DNA from: RPRI01 sp051233685
GTDB taxonomy: Bacteria; Desulfobacterota; Desulfobacteria; Desulfobacterales; RPRI01
NCBI RefSeq assembly: GCF_051233685.1
Contig: NZ_JBAMMY010000091.1
Location: forward strand, 1-12,523
Direction of reading: 5' to 3'
DNA length: 12,523 bases
Below, piece after piece: positions 7,771 through 12,523 of the stretch. The notes under the pieces are model-generated. The model saw nothing but the letters and a program-made list of their open reading frames with translations. It did no database searches and had not been told where the DNA came from. The number at the start of each line of letters is the position of its first letter. The stretch's first letter is position 1. Position numbers and translations under genes: made by a program.

Positions 7771-8186
7771 GTCAATATCTTTAACATAGGTTTTGAATCA
7801 GGCATTATATTAAATCCATAGTTAGTATAAAAATCATCTGAATTTCTCTCGGCAATCAGGGCTATCCATTTAATGCCGTCATCTTCAAGACGGGCGACTA
7901 ATCTTTTTAGTATTTCAGTGCCTATTCCTTTTTTTCTGTGCGAAGCCACAACCGTGAGATCCTGTATATATGCATCGCTTGCCTTGTCGCTTATCGCCCT
8001 GCCCATTCCGATAATTTCATCTTCTTTGCCTGCAACAACAAAGCAATGGCTGCCTGCTATAAGCCGGCGCACATGCAATGGATCATCCGGAATATCTTCA
8101 GCCCACCAACCTGTCATACGGTATATGGATGTTATCTGTCTTATCTGATCCGAAGTTGGGTCAACCAAGAAGGTATACTTATACAT
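7767..8186 (-). CDS. GNAT-family N-acetyltransferase, 139 residues
   Basis: A compact single-domain GNAT enzyme using acetyl-CoA. Motif A is clear: IQDLTVVASHRKKGIGTEIL, with the pyrophosphate-binding R-K-K-G-I-G at 84-89, preceded by the family's beta strand and GMGRAISD (60-67). The C-terminal FYTNYGF (119-125) supplies the usual tyrosine of motif B. The N-terminal WWAEDIPDD segment resembles small GNATs often annotated as acyl-CoA acyltransferases. The acceptor is unknown. The ribosome site is weak (AAAGAC just before the ATG at 8186). It overlaps the DUF2156 gene by 4 bp, so the two probably act together. It lies 79 bp after the double-kinase gene on the same strand. Confidence 0.9.
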   Translation of the reverse strand: MYKYTFLVDPTSDQIRQITSIYRMTGWWAEDIPDDPLHVRRLIAGSHCFVVAGKEDEIIGMGRAISDKASDAYIQDLTVVASHRKKGIGTEILKRLVARLEDDGIKWIALIAERNSDDFYTNYGFNIMPDSKPMLKILT

Positions 8187-8231
8187 TGTCTTTATCTGAT
8201 ATTATGGCAAACATGATTTCTTTATGCTCTT

Positions 8232-8260
8232 ATAGTACAATTCAACATAAAAAACAGCAA
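8232..8260 (-). promoter_or_regulatory. Weak candidate promoter for the GNAT-DUF2156 pair
   Basis: On the minus strand TTGCTG (8260-8255) and TACTAT (8237-8232) are separated by exactly 17 bp. Both hexamers match the consensus poorly (three and four of six). The site lies in the 79-bp gap after the kinase gene and would give a leader of about 40 nt. Read-through from the upstream operon is equally likely. Confidence 0.2.
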
Positions 8261-8265
8261 GCGGA

Positions 8266-9861
8266 TTAAATATTATATTTTTTCCTGTGCCGTTCAAGAA
8301 TTTTAGTAATATGCGGATTTAATTCTTTTTGTACCAACTCTTTATTAAGTCCCCTTGCATTGCAGTATACTACTAAAAAATCTTTAATAAACTTTTCAGC
8401 AAGGCCGGTTTCGATCATATCAACAATAAATCTGGCAAGATCTTTTAGCATGCATGCACCTGATTTTGATTTGCTGCGATGGGCTCCGTCAAGATCTATA
8501 AGCCAGAAATCCCCGCTGTTTTCATTTACCAGAATGTTTACCCATTTTGTATCGCCATGACAAAAGCCGTTATTATGGATCTTTGATAAAATTTTTGCAA
8601 AACGCGGTATTATTTTTTTATTTTCAAGCCAGCCTGAAAAATCATTTATATTTTTCGAAAGATCTATAAGGCTTATTGTATCTGAAAGATACTGGCTGTA
8701 AAAATATGAGTTTATCTGCCACAATCCTTTTGATTCAATTATATAAGCAAGTGGCAAAGCCACAGGAATATCAAGCACTTTAAAGCAGTGGGTTATATCC
8801 CATAATCTTTGAGTCCGTTCTTTTTTCAACAGGGTTTTTATACGAAACAATAAAATGTTTGAAACAAAACGCTTTGCAATAATCATTTCACCCGATAATG
8901 GGAGCAAATTTACGGTTATATTTTTATCTTTTTTTATTGTAGTGCTTTCTGATGTAAACCATTTGCCGGGATCGATATTTTGAGAAAGTTTTTTTGCTAC
9001 CTCACTGTTTATTAAATATTGGCCATAAAACAATCTGCTTTTTATTGGTTTGCAGTTATGTGTCATATAAAATCTGAAGTTGCTTTTTAATATGCGCGGT
9101 TTTCTTCTCGCATAAACTGCCTGCAGTAACTTGCTTTCATTTTCAACGGAAAAACCGGGGTTGCTTGATTTATAGGCGATAAACATTCGCATCAGATCGG
9201 TTCTGCTTAAAACATTATCTGCTGCAACTGAAAACTGGACTATGTTTTTTATGATTTGCGAAACCGGGATATGACGCCATTTGCGGTTTCTTTCATTATC
9301 TATGAAACTGAATTTAAAAAAATCGCCGTCTTTTTTAACTAACAGATTATTCTGCCTTAAATCTCCATGGACAATTCCATTGTGATGGAGTTTTCCGACA
9401 AGCGATCCTGCGGACTTAAGCAGTAAGCGTTTTTCCTTCATCTTTTGCCAAGTAAGAGGAGAAAGAAAATTGTTTAAAAGATAGTCAAAAAAACCAATGC
9501 CATCAAAAGCTTCGGAAATTATAAAAACGCTTTTATTACTGTTTCCCCAACAAAGGATTCCAGGGGTTGGTAAACCGGCTGACAATAAAATATCGGCCTG
9601 TCTGCAAGCGCGCCTGCTGCGGCTGCCGTATAATACAGCTTTGATTTTTTCAAAGATATTTCTTGGAAGAAATTCTTTATAATAAACTTTCACATCTTCA
9701 GTTTTAGCAGCAACCGTCGAATTTTGAGAACTCGATACCCATTGCCAGCCTGAGGGCAATTTGCCGTTAACCAGCATCATTGCCTGATCCCGGTAATTAT
9801 TTGCATATTCTCCGTAAATGGAAAAATTATTAGCTTTGCATAACATCCGATTTGATACCAT
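8266..9861 (-). CDS. Tandem WaaP/Kdo-kinase-like protein (two fused kinase domains), 531 residues
   Basis: The chain holds two separate protein-kinase-fold domains of the lipopolysaccharide kinase (WaaP/KdkA/InaA) type. Domain 1 (about 45-260) has a likely ATP lysine in VYYKEF (Lys62), catalytic loop HGDLRQNN (His165, Asp167, Asn172) and metal-binding FIDNE (Asp188). Domain 2 (about 310-531) has IAKRF (Lys330), HGDTKWVN (His435, Asp437, Asn442) and LIDLD (Asp456). Both sets look catalytically complete. Related enzymes phosphorylate heptose or Kdo of the lipopolysaccharide core at the cytoplasmic membrane; the acceptor here is unknown. There is no signal or membrane segment. I chose ATG 9861: it starts 7 bp after the binding-protein stop, with AAGGA some 14 nt upstream. 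A TTG at 9885 would add eight residues and a 17-bp overlap. Together with the ABC genes it looks like one operon. Confidence 0.85.
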   Translation of the reverse strand: MVSNRMLCKANNFSIYGEYANNYRDQAMMLVNGKLPSGWQWVSSSQNSTVAAKTEDVKVYYKEFLPRNIFEKIKAVLYGSRSRRACRQADILLSAGLPTPGILCWGNSNKSVFIISEAFDGIGFFDYLLNNFLSPLTWQKMKEKRLLLKSAGSLVGKLHHNGIVHGDLRQNNLLVKKDGDFFKFSFIDNERNRKWRHIPVSQIIKNIVQFSVAADNVLSRTDLMRMFIAYKSSNPGFSVENESKLLQAVYARRKPRILKSNFRFYMTHNCKPIKSRLFYGQYLINSEVAKKLSQNIDPGKWFTSESTTIKKDKNITVNLLPLSGEMIIAKRFVSNILLFRIKTLLKKERTQRLWDITHCFKVLDIPVALPLAYIIESKGLWQINSYFYSQYLSDTISLIDLSKNINDFSGWLENKKIIPRFAKILSKIHNNGFCHGDTKWVNILVNENSGDFWLIDLDGAHRSKSKSGACMLKDLARFIVDMIETGLAEKFIKDFLVVYCNARGLNKELVQKELNPHITKILERHRKKYNI

Positions 9862-9868
9862 GATGTTT

Positions 9869-10861
9869 TTATTTTTCCTTACCAAGTCTTTTTTCTATAT
9901 CAACAGGTGCGGGAATAAGCTTTTGTTCAAGCATAATTCTTTCGGTCTGTTTCCACGCATTTACATCTATTGCGCCAAAAACCGTATTTCCCGAAGGCTT
10001 CATTAACTGTCTTGTTATTTCAAGTTGTTTGCGGATAATATCTACAGGCGTATCTTTGTCGAATCTGTGAATGGCCTCTATAGTTTTATCCGAGTTTGCC
10101 GGATATAAAGCCTCATTCCAGGCTTTTGTCAATGCTGAAACAAATTTATTAACTGTTTCGGGATGCTGCTTTATCATATTTTTTGTTGTTATTACAGAAT
10201 TTGCAACAAAATGAATTCCGTAATTATCCGGATCAAAAAATGATACCGGTTCTTTAGCCTTGTCAAGCTTGCCTCCAATGATAACTCCCTCGGCATTTCT
10301 GTAAACAGGCCATAAAGAAACTCTTTTCTCATAAAAAGGCGTATAATCATATCTAACGCTATAAAACTTTACTTCTTCTTCTCTTATACCGTTTTTTGAT
10401 AAAAGAGCTTTCATGATTGTTTCATCATTTCCACCAAAAGTAATTCCAATGGTTTTGCCTTTTAAATCTTCTATTTTATCGATTTTGATTTCATCCGAGC
10501 GATATATCCACTGAAGCGGATTTGCCTGAAAAAGCTGCGCAAGCACCACGATGGGCGCTCCTTTTGAAACAGCTCTGATAACCTGATCCGCAGAAGCCAC
10601 GCCGAATTGGGCATGTCCCATTTCAAGCTCTTTTATTGCATCCCGTTCCGGTCCACCCTCTTTAACTTCAACTTCAAGCCCCTCTTTGGCAAAAAATCCG
10701 TTAACATCGGCATAAATATCTCCGGCAACACTTGTGTTAAAAAGCCACTTAAGCCGGTATGAAACTTTTGTCATCTCCTTATCTTTTTTGGCGCATCCTG
10801 AAGGCATAATGATTATAATAAGTGTTAATAATAAAACGATAAAACGATAGTTATTCTTCAT
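9869..10861 (-). CDS. ABC transporter substrate-binding lipoprotein, NMT1/THI5-like (SsuA/ThiY class), 330 residues
   Basis: The start MKNNYRFIVLLLTLIIIIMP gives a basic tip and hydrophobic core, with SGC then AKK placing a lipidated Cys at residue 23; the -3 proline is atypical for a lipobox. The mature part matches periplasmic binding proteins for nitrate, sulfonates, taurine and thiamine precursors: LKWLFNTSVAGDIYADVNGFF, EGLEVEVKEGG, AQFGVASADQ and DLKGKTIGITFGGNDE. Aligned binding residues differ enough that the ligand cannot be named. ATG 10861 is preferred over an upstream in-frame ATG at 10912: it is 5 bp after the permease stop, preceded by AAAGG about 10 nt away, and puts the signal peptide at the N-terminus. 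No thiamine-pyrophosphate riboswitch was found upstream of the operon, which argues mildly against a thiamine role. Confidence 0.88.
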   Translation of the reverse strand: MKNNYRFIVLLLTLIIIIMPSGCAKKDKEMTKVSYRLKWLFNTSVAGDIYADVNGFFAKEGLEVEVKEGGPERDAIKELEMGHAQFGVASADQVIRAVSKGAPIVVLAQLFQANPLQWIYRSDEIKIDKIEDLKGKTIGITFGGNDETIMKALLSKNGIREEEVKFYSVRYDYTPFYEKRVSLWPVYRNAEGVIIGGKLDKAKEPVSFFDPDNYGIHFVANSVITTKNMIKQHPETVNKFVSALTKAWNEALYPANSDKTIEAIHRFDKDTPVDIIRKQLEITRQLMKPSGNTVFGAIDVNAWKQTERIMLEQKLIPAPVDIEKRLGKEK

Positions 10862-10866
10862 ATTTT

Positions 10867-11619
10867 TCAAGCCTTTGCCCCCCAGGTTCTTACCAGCATG
10901 ATGCCAAGCCATTCCAGAAAAGCCAGGTAAAGCGATGTGAAAATTCCTATTAAAAACAGCGCAACCAGAATTTTGGAAAGATCGCTCTGGTAGAGTGCAA
11001 TGCGAATGCTATAACCGATTCCCTTGCTTGCTCCTATAAACTCGGCTACTATGGTTCCAACCATTGCAAGTGTCGCGCTTCCGGAAACCACTGTTACAAG
11101 CTTGCTCATGTTTTCAAAAGCTCTTATCTTTACCTCAAGCTGCCATCTCATTTTCCCTGAATACACATAAAAGTGTTCTATATCGGTAACCGGTTCGGAA
11201 AGTACTCCTATAAAGGACAAAAGCAAAGGGAAATAGCATATCATCGCAGCAATCAGAAGTCTTGAAGGAAGCCCGTCACCAAGCATGATAAAAATTATGG
11301 GAGCAACAGCAACAATAGGATAAGCCTGGATATTAAAAGCTGCGGTTTTAATAAATGAGCCCATCCAGTTTGACAAACGGCTTATTATTCCAACAATTGT
11401 CGCCATTATAATGGAAAGGACATGACCGATTATTGCTACTGATAATGTATTTAAAACATCAGGGATATATCTTAAAAAAACTTTTTGTGCAGTATCATAA
11501 ATCTCAAAAGGGCTGGGAATGACATAATCTGAAAGATTCAAGACTGTCTTTATAAGAAATAAAAAGGCGAGTCCTAAAAGATAGACAATAATAAACTGGG
11601 ATAGCCGTTTATGAAACAT
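10867..11619 (-). CDS. ABC transporter permease, SsuC/TauC/ThiX-like (BPD transp 1), 250 residues
   Basis: About six membrane segments span residues 9-25, 58-80, 97-113, 120-142, 183-200 and 217-242, as usual for single-subunit permeases of this class. The N-terminus ends in VIPSPFEIYDTA, typical of sulfonate/taurine/nitrate permeases. The cytoplasmic coupling (EAA) loop lies at about 143-172 and retains the conserved glycine (Gly155, in SGKMRWQLEVKIRAF) but lacks the usual alanines and the final leucine-proline. GTIVAEFIGASKGIGYSI (188-205) is a strong family match. It overlaps the ATPase gene by 11 bp and is followed after 5 bp by the binding protein, showing tight translational coupling. 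It forms the membrane channel of the importer. Confidence 0.92.
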   Translation of the reverse strand: MFHKRLSQFIIVYLLGLAFLFLIKTVLNLSDYVIPSPFEIYDTAQKVFLRYIPDVLNTLSVAIIGHVLSIIMATIVGIISRLSNWMGSFIKTAAFNIQAYPIVAVAPIIFIMLGDGLPSRLLIAAMICYFPLLLSFIGVLSEPVTDIEHFYVYSGKMRWQLEVKIRAFENMSKLVTVVSGSATLAMVGTIVAEFIGASKGIGYSIRIALYQSDLSKILVALFLIGIFTSLYLAFLEWLGIMLVRTWGAKA

Positions 11620-12319
11620 TTACAATCTCCAGCATTGTCTGTTCAAGATCTTTTTTTGCAACTGATTTTCCGGTTTTCTTATCCTGGCCCAAAACGGTAA
11701 TCGTCTGGGGAGTTTTCTGAAAACTTCTTAACACAATAATATTTTTGCAGAACATGGAAACTTCGGCAACACTGTGTGAAATATAAATAAAAGTTTTGCC
11801 GGGATACAAATCCTTTATTTTTAATATTATCTGCTCCCGCGTTACTTCATCCACATTCGCAAGACTTTCATCCATTATCAGACAATCAAAATCCTGTAAC
11901 AGGTATCTTGCCAGATTTATTCTGTTTCTCTGGCCGAGAGAAAGGTGGGAAAACCCGGAATCCATGTAAGCTGAAAGCCCGAATGACTCGATAATTTCAT
12001 CTATTCTGTTTTTGTTTTTCTCCGGCGTAATCTTTAATATATGTTCACCAACACTTGACCATCCCGGAAGTCTTTCAAGGTTATATGAGTAAAAAATTAT
12101 ATCAGTATTATTACGTTCAATTACACCGGTATATTGATTTAATTGGCCTGCAATCATACGCGCAAGAGTTGATTTCCCAGCTCCGGAAAGGCCGAATAAT
12201 GCATGAAATCCGGGCTCCTCTATTATGCAGCTTAAACCATTGAATACCGGGTACTGTGTCCCGGGATATTTATAATTTATGTTTTTACATTTTATCATAT
12301 TGGATGCTTTAAATATCAT
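11609..12319 (-). CDS. ABC transporter ATP-binding protein, divergent (SsuB/TauB-like), 236 residues
   Basis: This is the importer ATPase. Walker A is GLSGAGKST (43-51, Lys49), the signature is LSLGQ (126-130), Walker B is CLIMDES (146-152, Asp150/Glu151) and the switch histidine is in ISHS (His182). Several usual residues are changed: the Q-loop position is Tyr77 (IIFYSYN) instead of Gln, LSGGQ is LSLGQ, and the DEP motif reads DES. Lys49, Glu151 and His182 remain, so hydrolysis is still expected. The C-terminal tail (about 205-236) is short and charged. An ATG seven codons later (12298) is an alternative start; neither has a clear ribosome site. It is the first gene of the minus-strand operon, whose promoter should lie in 12320-12420. 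Confidence 0.92.
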   Translation of the reverse strand: MIFKASNMIKCKNINYKYPGTQYPVFNGLSCIIEEPGFHALFGLSGAGKSTLARMIAGQLNQYTGVIERNNTDIIFYSYNLERLPGWSSVGEHILKITPEKNKNRIDEIIESFGLSAYMDSGFSHLSLGQRNRINLARYLLQDFDCLIMDESLANVDEVTREQIILKIKDLYPGKTFIYISHSVAEVSMFCKNIIVLRSFQKTPQTITVLGQDKKTGKSVAKKDLEQTMLEIVNVS

Positions 12320-12366
12320 ATAACGGCAAAATAATAAACACTCTATCTTAACCTTGCAGGATTATT

Positions 12367-12381
12367 TTGTTCTTTGAACAA
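12367..12381. promoter_or_regulatory. Palindrome TTGTTC-N3-GAACAA in the divergent control region
   Basis: TTGTTC (12367-12372) and GAACAA (12376-12381) are perfect inverted repeats around TTT, about 48 bp upstream of the ABC ATPase start and roughly 100 bp before the plus-strand gene at 12478. This placement between divergent genes, and the symmetry, fit a dimeric regulator site. A run of nine A follows at 12383-12391. No regulator gene is visible in the window, and no clear -35/-10 pair was found for the ABC operon. Confidence 0.3.
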
Positions 12382-12426
12382 TAAAAAAAAATTACAATTA
12401 ATTAAACAAACAAGTGGTCAAAGTCC

Positions 12427-12466
12427 CAATAATAATGTATAGGAAAGATGATCAAAATTATTATTG
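12427..12466 (+). repeat. 10-bp inverted repeat whose 3' arm touches the ribosome site of the edge gene
   Basis: CAATAATAAT (12427-12436) pairs perfectly with ATTATTATTG (12457-12466) across a 20-nt loop. The last base of the 3' arm is the first base of the GAGG ribosome site (12466-12469). In RNA the AU-rich hairpin could hinder translation of the gene at 12478, a common arrangement ahead of transposase genes, or the repeat may be a mobile-element feature. Confidence 0.4.
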
Positions 12467-12477
12467 AGGCAAAATCC

Positions 12478-12523
12478 ATGACATTACAAACGATAACGGT
12501 AAGGCCGGTTCTAAAGGAAGAGG
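12478..12523 (+). CDS. Start of a plus-strand gene cut by the right edge (possibly transposase-associated)
   Basis: ATG 12478 follows GAGG (12466-12469) at a good 8-nt spacing, and the frame is open to the edge, giving MTLQTITVRPVLKEE. The TITVRPV-x-x-EE opening is reminiscent of DUF4338/DruA-like and related transposase-associated proteins, but 15 residues cannot settle this. An in-frame ATG at 12448 would add ten residues, but its AGGA is only 3 nt away, so it is less likely. The gene diverges from the ABC operon. Confidence 0.4.
   Translation, partial: MTLQTITVRPVLKEE

Noticed and set aside
8266..9885. TTG start at 9885 for the double kinase
   Set aside because: It would overlap the upstream gene by 17 bp with no ribosome site; ATG 9861 lies 7 bp after the upstream stop and is more plausible.
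10862..10912. Upstream ATG at 10912 for the binding protein
   Set aside because: It would overlap the permease gene by 46 bp and bury the signal peptide behind 17 extra residues.
12320..12477. Thiamine-pyrophosphate or other riboswitch ahead of the ABC operon
   Set aside because: No conserved core such as CUGAGA or other recognisable aptamer element; the region is simple AT-rich sequence.
1..12523. CRISPR array, tRNA, rRNA, phage or classical defence or toxin-antitoxin module
   Set aside because: No regularly spaced repeats, no cloverleaf or rRNA sequence, and no recognisable nuclease, Cas, capsid or toxin-antitoxin protein was seen on either strand.

Overview
This is a 12.5 kb stretch of AT-rich bacterial chromosome. 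The gene content points to a Gram-negative bacterium: a large AsmA-like/DUF748 envelope protein with an OmpA-like tail, a YihY/BrkB membrane protein and WaaP-type sugar/lipid kinase domains. The mix of families and the codon use suggest a Desulfobacterota-type (former deltaproteobacterial) genome, but that is an inference, and no rRNA, tRNA or other taxonomic marker is present.

Layout. The left edge (about 1-143) looks like the end of an ISL3-type insertion sequence whose transposase runs off the window on the minus strand. It abuts an alpha/beta hydrolase (177-1084, plus) that appears broken: a frameshift after the nucleophile motif splits it, and it may also have lost its native 5' end to the insertion. 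An AT-rich spacer leads to a small universal stress protein (1386-1808), then the 1091-residue DUF748 protein (2056-5331), which carries an internal 411-bp tandem duplication, then a YihY/BrkB-family protein (5421-6758).

The right half is on the minus strand and converges on the left half at about 6760-6860. In transcription order it reads ABC ATPase (11609-12319), permease (10867-11619), lipoprotein-type NMT1/THI5-like binding protein (9869-10861), a protein with two fused WaaP/Kdo-kinase-like domains (8266-9861), a GNAT acetyltransferase (7767-8186) and a DUF2156 protein related to the catalytic domain of lysyl-phosphatidylglycerol synthases (6856-7770). The first four genes overlap or lie within 7 bp of each other, and the last two overlap by 4 bp. 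Only a 79-bp gap separates the two blocks, so one or two transcription units are likely.

How the genes may work together. The ABC genes form a complete small-molecule importer of the nitrate/sulfonate/taurine/thiamine-precursor class, but the substrate cannot be read from the sequence. Coupling it to a double kinase and two acyl/aminoacyl-transferase-fold enzymes is the most unusual aspect of the window, and suggests phosphorylation and acylation of an imported or envelope-linked compound. At the right edge a plus-strand gene begins whose first residues faintly resemble transposase-associated (DUF4338-like) proteins, so the segment may be bounded by mobile elements on both sides. No CRISPR array, tRNA, rRNA, phage module or recognisable riboswitch was seen.
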